DNA from: an uncultured Fusibacter sp.
GTDB taxonomy: Bacteria; Bacillota; Clostridia; Peptostreptococcales; Acidaminobacteraceae
Assembly: GCA_937958285.1 (NCBI GenBank)
Contig: CALFXQ010000316.1
Span: 1 to 14,454, forward strand
Length of the DNA stretch: 14,454 bases
Direction: 5' to 3'
This document shows, in pieces, positions 7,026-13,302 of this stretch. The notes under the pieces were generated by a model, which saw only the letters and a program-made list of their open reading frames with translations, did not search any database and was not told where the DNA came from. Every line of letters starts with the position of its first letter. Position 1 is the first letter of the stretch. The position numbers and the translations under genes are program-made.

Positions 7026-7051
7026 AAGGAGCACTTATGTGCTCCTTTTTT
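7026..7051 (+). terminator. Strong terminator after tsf
   Basis: AAGGAGCAC (7026-7034) pairs perfectly with GTGCTCCTT (7039-7047) around the loop TTAT and runs into TTTTTT (7046-7051). This is a textbook Rho-independent terminator that closes the rpsB-tsf unit. Confidence 0.92.
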
Positions 7052-7053
7052 AG

Positions 7054-7076
7054 AGTGCTTTTTTAAGTGCTTTTTT
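7054..7076 (+). repeat. Tandem AGTGCTTTTTT repeat behind the tsf terminator
   Basis: The 11-mer AGTGCTTTTTT occurs at 7054-7064 and again at 7066-7076, one base apart. Each copy repeats the 3' arm (GTGCT) plus T-run of the preceding terminator, so AGCAC at 7030-7034 could pair with any of three GTGCT segments. This may be duplicated terminator debris or a fail-safe arrangement. Confidence 0.7.
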
Positions 7077-7088
7077 GTTAAAATGCGG

Positions 7089-7094
7089 TATAAT
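7089..7094 (+). promoter_or_regulatory. Probable -10 box of the pyrH promoter
   Basis: A perfect TATAAT at 7089-7094 lies 37 bp upstream of the pyrH start and downstream of the tsf terminator. The -35 region at the usual spacing falls in the repeated AGTGCTTTTTT and is poor. A promoter is needed here because the preceding terminator is strong. Confidence 0.5.
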
Positions 7095-7130
7095 GGCATT
7101 ATGGGTATTTACAATTTTGGAGGTACATAA

Positions 7131-7844
7131 ATGAAGGCGCTCTATAAACGCGTATTGCTTAAGTTAAGTGGTGAAGCATTAGCTGGTGTTAAGGGTAGTG
7201 GGATTGATCACTTGATGGTTAAAGAAGTTGCGGGTCAGATAAAATACTTAGTTGAAGAAGGTGTTGAGGTCGCTGTAGTTATCGGAGGCGGGAACTTTTG
7301 GCGAGGTAGAACGAGTGACGATATGGATCGTGCAACAGCCGACTACATGGGGATGCTCGCAACAGTTATCAATTCGTTGGCCTTGCAAGATGCTTTAGAC
7401 AACTTAGATGTACCTTCTAGAGTAATGAGCGCAATCGAAATGCGCCAAATTGCAGAGCCATACATAAAGCGTCGAGCAAACAGACATTTAGAAAAGGGCA
7501 GAGTTGTAATATTTGCGGCTGGAACTGGAAGTCCGTTTTTCTCAACCGATACGACTGCTGCACTTAGAGCGGCTGAGGTGGATGCTGATATTATATTGTT
7601 AGCTAAAAAGGTAGATGGTGTTTACAGTGCGGATCCGAATATAGACCCTACGGCAGTAAGATTTGACCGATTAACCTACAAAGATATTATTGACAGAGGT
7701 TTAGGTGTTATGGATCAGACAGCGGCGACGTTGTGCATGGAGAATAATATACCCATTATGGTTTTTGCACTTAAAGACACCGATAATATTAGACGTGTAA
7801 TACATGGTGAAGTAATTGGCACGATAGTGAAAGGAGAATTCTAA
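7131..7844 (+). CDS. pyrH: UMP kinase
   Basis: PyrH (237 residues) phosphorylates UMP to UDP in pyrimidine synthesis. It is the bacterial hexameric enzyme of the amino-acid kinase fold, usually activated by GTP and inhibited by UTP. Diagnostic segments are RVLLKLSGEALAG (phosphate-binding start), VAVVIGGGNFWRG (glycine-rich loop), RATADYMGMLATVINSLALQDAL, and GTGSPFFSTDTTAALRAAE near the nucleotide site. Length and motifs are intact. The ATG follows GGAGGT at 7119-7124 with 6-nt spacing. The stop overlaps the frr start as TAATG, indicating translational coupling. The pyrH-frr pairing is one of the most conserved in bacteria. Confidence 0.98.
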   Translation: MKALYKRVLLKLSGEALAGVKGSGIDHLMVKEVAGQIKYLVEEGVEVAVVIGGGNFWRGRTSDDMDRATADYMGMLATVINSLALQDALDNLDVPSRVMSAIEMRQIAEPYIKRRANRHLEKGRVVIFAAGTGSPFFSTDTTAALRAAEVDADIILLAKKVDGVYSADPNIDPTAVRFDRLTYKDIIDRGLGVMDQTAATLCMENNIPIMVFALKDTDNIRRVIHGEVIGTIVKGEF

Positions 7845-8401
7845 TGCAGGCGCAAGTAATTAATGAACTTAACTCTAAAATGACAAAGACGCTTAGTGTT
7901 CTTAAAGAAGAGTTGACTGCTGTTAGAGCAGGTCGAGCAAATCCACACATTCTAGACCGAGTTACGGTTTCTTACTATGGAACAGACACGCCGTTAAAAT
8001 CTATGGCTAACATTTCTGCCCCAGAACCTAGAATGATTCAAATTTCACCTTACGATGTATCCGTTCTAAGAGATATAGAAAAAGCAATCTTAATTGCTGA
8101 TTTGGGTGTCAATCCATCTAATGATGGCAAAGTTATTCGCATCATGATGCCAATACTGACTGAAGAAAGACGTAAAGACCTCGTAAAGCTAGTAAAAAAG
8201 CTTGGCGAAGAGGCTAAAGTTGCTATTCGAAATGAGCGAAGAGAAGCCAATGATAAATTGAAAAAAATGAATAAAAATAATGAAATCACTGAAGATGATC
8301 TTAAGAGAGCCGAGAAAGATGTTCAAGAACATACAGATGACTCGATTAAACAGATCGATAAGCTTCTTGAAGTAAAAGAAGCAGAAATTATGGAAGTTTA
8401 A
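7844..8401 (+). CDS. frr: Ribosome recycling factor
   Basis: RRF (185 residues) works with EF-G to split the post-termination ribosome. The family core is visible as LKEELTAVRAGRANPHILDRV, then YYGTDTPL and ISAPEPRMIQISPYD. The C-terminal long helix of the three-helix bundle has RNERREANDKLKK and DDLKRAEKDVQEHTDDSIKQID. The length is that of the usual 185-residue protein. The start shares one base with the pyrH stop, and AAGGAGAA at 7831-7838 lies within the end of pyrH. Confidence 0.98.
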   Translation: MQAQVINELNSKMTKTLSVLKEELTAVRAGRANPHILDRVTVSYYGTDTPLKSMANISAPEPRMIQISPYDVSVLRDIEKAILIADLGVNPSNDGKVIRIMMPILTEERRKDLVKLVKKLGEEAKVAIRNERREANDKLKKMNKNNEITEDDLKRAEKDVQEHTDDSIKQIDKLLEVKEAEIMEV

Positions 8402-8403
8402 CA

Positions 8404-9123
8404 ATGCAAAAGTCCACATCGAATGATTTGAGTCACAGCGCGCCTCCGAAGCATGTTGCTGTCATTATGGATGGCAATGGCAGATGGGCAAAAGGCAAAG
8501 GACTACCTCGCATGGCAGGCCATAAGGCGGGTGGCGATGTACTCAGAAAGTTGGTTCGAAGAGCTGGTGAATTGGGAATCTCATATTTCTCAGTTTATGC
8601 TTTTTCAACAGAAAATTGGAATCGGCCCAAAGATGAAGTCTCTGGACTAATGCGCCTCCTTGTTGAATTTTGCAAGGGAGAGATTGCAGAACTTAAAGCA
8701 TCAAATACCCGAATCAAATTTCTCGGCGATATTGAGAATATGCCCAAAATACAACGCAATGCAATTTATGAGGCAGAAGCAGCCTTATCTGAATGTACGG
8801 GTATGCAGTTCAATATTTGTATTAACTACGGTGGTCGAAGAGAAATTATTGAAGCGATTAAGCGTGCAGTATCCTCTGGTGTAGATATAGAAAAGCTTAA
8901 TGAAACTGAGTTTTCTAAACATCTCTATACAGCCGATATTCCAGATCCAGATCTTTTAATTCGCACAAGTGGTGAGCAAAGAATAAGCAATTTCTTCTTG
9001 TGGCAACTTGCATATACTGAGTTTGTGTTTGTCGAAAAGCATTGGCCAGAAATGAAACCAGAGGATTTGGACGCATGCTTAGTACAATTCGCATCACGCA
9101 ATAGACGTTACGGAAAAGTATGA
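8404..9123 (+). CDS. uppS: Undecaprenyl diphosphate synthase (cis-prenyltransferase)
   Basis: UppS (239 residues) condenses isopentenyl diphosphate units onto farnesyl diphosphate to build the C55 lipid carrier for peptidoglycan and other wall polymers. The N-terminal motif HVAVIMDGNGRWAKGKGLPR holds the catalytic Mg-binding Asp23. Further motifs are YAFSTENWNRP and the C-terminal DLLIRTSGEQRISNFFLWQ followed by YTEF, which binds the second substrate. The usual NFLLWQ reads NFFLWQ here, a conservative change. The start is 2 bp after the frr stop, with only a weak GGAAG at 8392-8396, so translation probably depends on coupling to frr. It uses isoprenoid precursors from the pathway that includes dxr and ispG downstream. 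Confidence 0.97.
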   Translation: MQKSTSNDLSHSAPPKHVAVIMDGNGRWAKGKGLPRMAGHKAGGDVLRKLVRRAGELGISYFSVYAFSTENWNRPKDEVSGLMRLLVEFCKGEIAELKASNTRIKFLGDIENMPKIQRNAIYEAEAALSECTGMQFNICINYGGRREIIEAIKRAVSSGVDIEKLNETEFSKHLYTADIPDPDLLIRTSGEQRISNFFLWQLAYTEFVFVEKHWPEMKPEDLDACLVQFASRNRRYGKV

Positions 9124-9130
9124 GGTAATC

Positions 9131-9925
9131 ATGGATTCCACACTTAGAAATCGGATATTGAGTGCGATCATCGGCATTGTATTGATTGTAACTTTCTTGA
9201 CACTAAAAGGATGGTTTGTAATTATTCCATCTACCATTCTCGCTTTAATTGGAGTCTATGAATTTCATCGCGCTTTTTTAAACATAGGATATCGCTCTAT
9301 GGTAAAGGGTGGTATGGTGCTAACTTTGGTAACAATTGCCGGATTTGTTCTGGAACCCGAACACCGCGCCTTGTTTTCAATTATTGCATTGCTGTTGATC
9401 TTTATTATCTTGGCATATCATGTTTTTTCAGATCACTCAATTATCGATGTTCTTATTACCATATTTAGTGTGGTTTATGTGGTGTTGCCCTTTGTTATAA
9501 TCATGCTATTGGGTACACGGTCGGATCGCTTATTATGGGTAGTCTTTGTGGTAGCTTTTGCAACAGATAGCTTTGCATACTTTGCGGGAAAAACATTTGG
9601 AAAAAACAAATTAATTGAATCCGTCAGTCCTAATAAGACTATTGAAGGCGCAGTTGGAGGGGTTGTCGGTTGCTTAGCAGCCACTGCAATCTTTAAGGTG
9701 CTTATAATGCCTGAATTGCCCTGGGTGTTTGTCCTTATTTTAGGCGTGTTAGGATCGATCGCATCGCAAATTGGCGACCTAACAGCGTCAAAAATTAAGC
9801 GCCACTGCAAGATTAAAGACTTTGGCAATATTATCCCAGGACACGGTGGTGTATTAGATCGCTTTGATTCAATCTTGTTTACTGCTCCAATTGTGCTAAT
9901 GACAGCATGGCTAATGGCACTATAA
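9131..9925 (+). CDS. cdsA: Phosphatidate cytidylyltransferase (CDP-diglyceride synthase)
   Basis: CdsA (264 residues) is an integral membrane enzyme that makes CDP-diacylglycerol from phosphatidic acid and CTP, the precursor of phosphatidylglycerol and related lipids. Several hydrophobic segments span the protein, beginning near residue 11. The family signature lies near the C-terminus: SKIKRHCKIKDFGNII followed by PGHGGVLDRFD, with the conserved acidic and histidine residues all present. The length is typical. The ATG lies 7 bp after the uppS stop, behind GAGGT at 9122-9126. It is the last gene of the pyrH unit and is followed by a good terminator. Confidence 0.97.
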   Translation: MDSTLRNRILSAIIGIVLIVTFLTLKGWFVIIPSTILALIGVYEFHRAFLNIGYRSMVKGGMVLTLVTIAGFVLEPEHRALFSIIALLLIFIILAYHVFSDHSIIDVLITIFSVVYVVLPFVIIMLLGTRSDRLLWVVFVVAFATDSFAYFAGKTFGKNKLIESVSPNKTIEGAVGGVVGCLAATAIFKVLIMPELPWVFVLILGVLGSIASQIGDLTASKIKRHCKIKDFGNIIPGHGGVLDRFDSILFTAPIVLMTAWLMAL

Positions 9926-9956
9926 TCGCAGTTAATAAATAGAGACTCACTAGACA

Positions 9957-9987
9957 AAAGGCTAACTTACAAGGTTAGTCTTTTTTT
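9957..9987 (+). terminator. Terminator after cdsA
   Basis: AAAGGCTAACTT (9957-9968) pairs with AGGTTAGTCTTT (9972-9983) as a 12-bp stem with two G-U pairs around the loop ACA. A run of seven T's (9981-9987) follows. It ends the pyrH-frr-uppS-cdsA unit. Confidence 0.9.
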
Positions 9988-9988
9988 G

Positions 9989-10017
9989 GTGTCAGGCCAA
10001 GTACTTTCTGGTATAAT
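9989..10017 (+). promoter_or_regulatory. Extended -10 promoter for dxr
   Basis: TGGTATAAT (10009-10017) is a perfect extended -10 element. GTGTCA (9989-9994), at exactly 17 bp spacing, matches four of six -35 consensus bases. It lies directly behind the cdsA terminator, and transcription should start about 18 bp before the dxr ATG. Confidence 0.7.
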
Positions 10018-10042
10018 AAGTTTGTATGTAAAGGAGATCAAC

Positions 10043-11182
10043 ATGCGATTGGCTATTATGGGATCAACAGGTTCTATTGGAACACAGGCCCTCGATATGG
10101 TTCGAGGTCAAGATATAGAAGTAGTCGCATTGACTTGCGGCGCGAATTGGAAGCTTTTACTAACACAGTATCAGGAATTTAAACCAAAATGGATAGTCAT
10201 AGATGACTTAACGGCCTATAAAGAGGCAGTAGAAACTTTAGCTTTAGAACCCGTTAAGGTTCTCTATGGCATATCAGGCCTTATTGAAGTGGCAAAGACT
10301 GCAGACTACGATGTGCTGCTGACTTCTGTAGTTGGCGCTATTGGCTTAGAACCAACAGTAGAAGCCGTAAAAAGGGGTAAGCGTATCGCTTTGGCCAATA
10401 AAGAGACACTCGTGGTATATGGCGAAGTGATTATGAAGCTCGCCCAAACCTATGGCTCAGACATCGTACCCGTAGACAGCGAGCACAGTGCGCTCTTTCA
10501 GGCATTACAAGGCAATGATTACAACAAGATAGAACGCATCGTCCTAACCGCATCGGGTGGCCCCTTTTTTGGGAAAACCCATTCAGAACTTAAATCAATG
10601 ACCAAGAACGAAGCCCTAAAGCACCCTAAGTGGAATATGGGTGCAAAAATTAGCATTGATTCTGCAACGCTTATGAATAAAGGTCTTGAAGTGATTGAAG
10701 CAAAGTGGTTGTTTGATATTTCGGTAAATCAAGTGGAAGTCGTGGTACATCCACAAAGCATTATTCATTCGATAGTCGAATACTGTGATGGGTCTATGAT
10801 GGCGCAAATGGGTTTGCCCGACATGAGGCTGCCAATACATTATGCACTACATTATCCAAAGCGCATACCAACTCAGCTGCCAAGACTCAATCTTAGTGCC
10901 TTAAAGCAGATGACATTTTTTGAACCCGATAAGCAAAGTTTTCCGTGTCTAGAACTAGCATATGAAGCAATTAGAAATGGCGGTTCTTGGCCCTGTGTTT
11001 TAAATGCAGCGAATGAAATACTCGTTCAGCGCTACTTAAACGAAGAAATTGGTTTTTATGATATTCCAGATGGTATCGACAAAGCGATGAAGGCATTTGC
11101 TAGCGAACCACTAAGTACTTTGAGTCACATTTTAGAAGTCGATCAAACCGTACGTCATTTTACTGCTAAATTGAAATTTTGA
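10043..11182 (+). CDS. dxr: 1-deoxy-D-xylulose 5-phosphate reductoisomerase
   Basis: Dxr/IspC (379 residues) makes 2-C-methyl-D-erythritol 4-phosphate, the first committed step of the MEP isoprenoid pathway, using NADPH. The N-terminal nucleotide-binding loop is GSTGSIG (residues 7-13). The metal and substrate site is visible as VDSEHSALFQ (Asp145, Glu147) and IDSATLMNKGLEVIEA (Asn212, Lys213, Glu216). LANKETLV lies near residue 120. All are canonical. ATG 10043 is supported by AAAGGAG with 6-nt spacing; an in-frame upstream start would run through the promoter. It opens a unit with rseP, which begins 8 bp after its stop, and it is the target family of fosmidomycin. Confidence 0.97.
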   Translation: MRLAIMGSTGSIGTQALDMVRGQDIEVVALTCGANWKLLLTQYQEFKPKWIVIDDLTAYKEAVETLALEPVKVLYGISGLIEVAKTADYDVLLTSVVGAIGLEPTVEAVKRGKRIALANKETLVVYGEVIMKLAQTYGSDIVPVDSEHSALFQALQGNDYNKIERIVLTASGGPFFGKTHSELKSMTKNEALKHPKWNMGAKISIDSATLMNKGLEVIEAKWLFDISVNQVEVVVHPQSIIHSIVEYCDGSMMAQMGLPDMRLPIHYALHYPKRIPTQLPRLNLSALKQMTFFEPDKQSFPCLELAYEAIRNGGSWPCVLNAANEILVQRYLNEEIGFYDIPDGIDKAMKAFASEPLSTLSHILEVDQTVRHFTAKLKF

Positions 11183-11190
11183 GGGAATCT

Positions 11191-12192
11191 ATGCTAACAT
11201 TCATTAGTTTTATATTTGTTTTCGGTGTCATTGTTCTAATACATGAGCTGGGTCATTTTTTAGCAGCCAGATGGCATGGTGTATATGTCAAAGAATTTTC
11301 AATTGGCATGGGACCTAGACTTTGGTCGCATCAAGGCAAAGAAACCCTCTATAGCCTCAAAGCTTTCCCTATAGGCGGTTCTGTTCAGATGGAGGGGGAG
11401 CAAGAAGAGTCAGAAGCGCAAAATAGTTTTGGCCAAAAAAAGGCATGGCAAAGGTTTACTATAATCGCAGCTGGACCGCTAATGAACTTTGTCTTAGCTT
11501 TGATTTTGTTGTTTGGCGTTTATTTTTTTCAAGGGTATCAAACCACAACAGTGGCTGAACTTATAAAAGATTTACCTGCAGAATCTAGTGGAATTCAGAT
11601 TGGCGACTCAATAACTGCAATAAACGACCTTCCAATAAAGAACTGGGAAGCTTTGGTTGAGGCCATAGACGGATCAAAAGGAATGCCACTCTTGGTAGAG
11701 GTTGAACGCGCTGGACAGCGCATAGAATTCGAAGTACCTGTTGTTCAAGATGCGCAAAGTGAAAGGTATATGGTAGGCATACGACCAACCATAGAGCGTT
11801 CACTGGCAAAGGCTGCAAGTGGTGCGGTGGTTGTCACCAGCAAATTGTCTGTTGCCATTATAGAATTTGTCCCTAAGCTAATAAGTGGTTCAGAATCAAT
11901 GGAGAATGTTGCTGGACCCGTTGGATTGGCCGTGGTAATCGGTGAACAGGCAAGTCTTGGTTTTATCAATCTGTTGCACTTCACAGCTTTTATATCTGTA
12001 AACTTAGGCATTATGAACTTATTGCCGTTTCCAGCACTCGACGGTGGCAGACTGGTGTTTATCTTTTATGAGATGATTTTTAGAAAAAAGGCAAATCAGC
12101 GTTTTGAAGAAGGTCTTCACTACATGGGTTTTATGCTTCTTATGCTTTTAATGGTCATTGTATTTATTAGCGATTTTAGCCGTTTCTTTTAA
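11191..12192 (+). CDS. rseP: Site-2 intramembrane metalloprotease RseP/RasP
   Basis: This 333-residue M50 zinc protease cuts membrane-embedded substrates such as anti-sigma factors and leftover signal peptides. The zinc motif HELGH (His18-His22) lies in the first membrane helix, as is typical. A single PDZ-like domain spans about residues 113-190 (SGIQIGDSITAINDLPIKNW). The third ligand motif NLLPFPALDGGR is near residue 284, and the last hydrophobic segment ends at FSRFF. The ATG at 11191 follows GAGGGA at 11181-11186; a TTG frame from 11179 would overlap dxr and this ribosome binding site. The cdsA-dxr-rseP order is widely conserved. A hairpin overlaps its last codons. Confidence 0.96.
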   Translation: MLTFISFIFVFGVIVLIHELGHFLAARWHGVYVKEFSIGMGPRLWSHQGKETLYSLKAFPIGGSVQMEGEQEESEAQNSFGQKKAWQRFTIIAAGPLMNFVLALILLFGVYFFQGYQTTTVAELIKDLPAESSGIQIGDSITAINDLPIKNWEALVEAIDGSKGMPLLVEVERAGQRIEFEVPVVQDAQSERYMVGIRPTIERSLAKAASGAVVVTSKLSVAIIEFVPKLISGSESMENVAGPVGLAVVIGEQASLGFINLLHFTAFISVNLGIMNLLPFPALDGGRLVFIFYEMIFRKKANQRFEEGLHYMGFMLLMLLMVIVFISDFSRFF

Positions 12193-12209
12193 TAAGAACG
12201 GCTTCTTTT
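12178..12209 (+). terminator. Terminator-like hairpin overlapping the end of rseP
   Basis: AGCCGTT (12178-12184) plus CTT (12186-12188) pairs with AAGAACGGCT (12194-12203), with one bulged T and the loop TTAAT. TCTTTT follows. The stem contains the last rseP codons and its stop. ispG follows 47 bp later with no clear promoter, so partial termination that lowers ispG-polC expression is a reasonable guess. Confidence 0.5.
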
Positions 12210-12239
12210 CAAATTTATAGCAGTGTGAAGGAGATACTC

Positions 12240-13301
12240 TTGAATATACAATCGAAGACAACAAAAGTAAGCCTTGGCAATTTGACCATAGGTGCAGGTG
12301 CGCCAATTTCAATACAATCCATGACAAATACGTATACAGAAGACATACAGGCAACTGTTGATCAAATAAAAGCATTGGAAATTGCCGGTTGTGAAATTGT
12401 ACGCATGGCGGTACCTACAATGGAGGCGGCGCAAGCCATTAAAGAAATTAGAAAACAGACTAGAATTCCACTAGTTGCGGATATACACTTCGATTACAGG
12501 CTTGCACTGGCGGCTATAGATAACGGCATCGATAAAGTGCGTTTAAATCCTGGCAATATAGGTAGCGACATTAAGGTTCAAGAAGTGGTAAAAGCGTTAA
12601 AAGACAGAGGCATACCCGTGCGCATTGGGGTGAACTCCGGTTCTATCGAAAAGAGCATACTGGATCAATTCGGCGGGCCAACACCAGAGGCGATGGTCGC
12701 TAGTGCACTGCGACATGTGCACCTGCTGGAAAAGAACCAGTTCGATCAAATCGTCATTTCTCTGAAGAGCTCCCATGTACCGCAGATGATCAAAGCTTAT
12801 CGCATGCTCGCTAATAAGGTGAGCTATCCTTTGCACTTAGGTGTCACGGAGGCGGGGACCTATTATCAGTCTAGCGTCAAGTCTGCTATGGGCATCGGTG
12901 CCTTGCTGGTAGATGGCATTGGCGACACCATACGCGTGAGCGTGACAGGTGACCCCGTACAAGAAATTTCTGCTGCTAAGGCCATACTGAATGCCTCGGA
13001 GGCCCGAATTATGGGGCTCCAGATTATCTCGTGTCCCACATGTGGCAGGTGTCATGTGAATTTAGAGCAAATGGTGAATCAGGTCGAGCGCGAACTTGGC
13101 CATATAGAAGCACCAATTACAATTGCCATTATGGGATGTGCCGTTAATGGGCCTGGCGAAGCCAGAGAAGCGGATATTGGCATTGCCGGTGGAAAGGGTG
13201 AGGTTCTTTTATTTAGAAAGGGCATCGTCGTCGAAAAAGTACCTGAGGCAGATGCCGTGGTACGATTAAAATGCGAAGTTTTAAAACTTCTAGGGGAATA
13301 A
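12240..13301 (+). CDS. ispG: (E)-4-hydroxy-3-methylbut-2-enyl-diphosphate synthase, 4Fe-4S enzyme
   Basis: IspG (353 residues) carries out the penultimate step of the MEP pathway, reductively opening the cyclic diphosphate MEcPP to HMBPP with a 4Fe-4S cluster. The N-terminal TIM-barrel part has GAPISIQSMTNT, LVADIHFDYRLAL and RLNPGNIG. The cluster ligands Cys265, Cys268 and Cys300 with Glu307 are all present in SCPTCGRC and MGCAVNGPGEA. I start at TTG 12240 because AAGGAG (12228-12233) lies 6 nt upstream; a GTG at 12225 is in frame but would place that site inside the gene and has no ribosome binding site of its own. It sits where Bacillus has proS. GC content is unusually high in its middle. 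Confidence 0.96.
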   Translation: MNIQSKTTKVSLGNLTIGAGAPISIQSMTNTYTEDIQATVDQIKALEIAGCEIVRMAVPTMEAAQAIKEIRKQTRIPLVADIHFDYRLALAAIDNGIDKVRLNPGNIGSDIKVQEVVKALKDRGIPVRIGVNSGSIEKSILDQFGGPTPEAMVASALRHVHLLEKNQFDQIVISLKSSHVPQMIKAYRMLANKVSYPLHLGVTEAGTYYQSSVKSAMGIGALLVDGIGDTIRVSVTGDPVQEISAAKAILNASEARIMGLQIISCPTCGRCHVNLEQMVNQVERELGHIEAPITIAIMGCAVNGPGEAREADIGIAGGKGEVLLFRKGIVVEKVPEADAVVRLKCEVLKLLGE

Positions 13302-13302
13302 A

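Noticed and set aside
8916..8939. Exact sigma-28 -10 sequence GCCGATAT with an upstream TAAA inside uppS
   Set aside because: The spacing is 12 bp instead of about 15, and the bases encode Ala-Asp-Ile of the conserved ADIPDPDLLIRTSGE segment of UppS, so chance from coding constraint is more likely.
9475..9957. 160-codon open frame on the minus strand across cdsA
   Set aside because: It lies antisense to a clear cdsA, has no recognisable domain, and its sequence mirrors CdsA codons. The same applies to the other antisense frames, such as 1919-2224, 11745-12011 and 14119-14406.
12225..12239. GTG start for ispG five codons upstream
   Set aside because: It would put the AAGGAG site inside the gene and has no ribosome binding site of its own; the TTG start fits spacing and family N-termini better.
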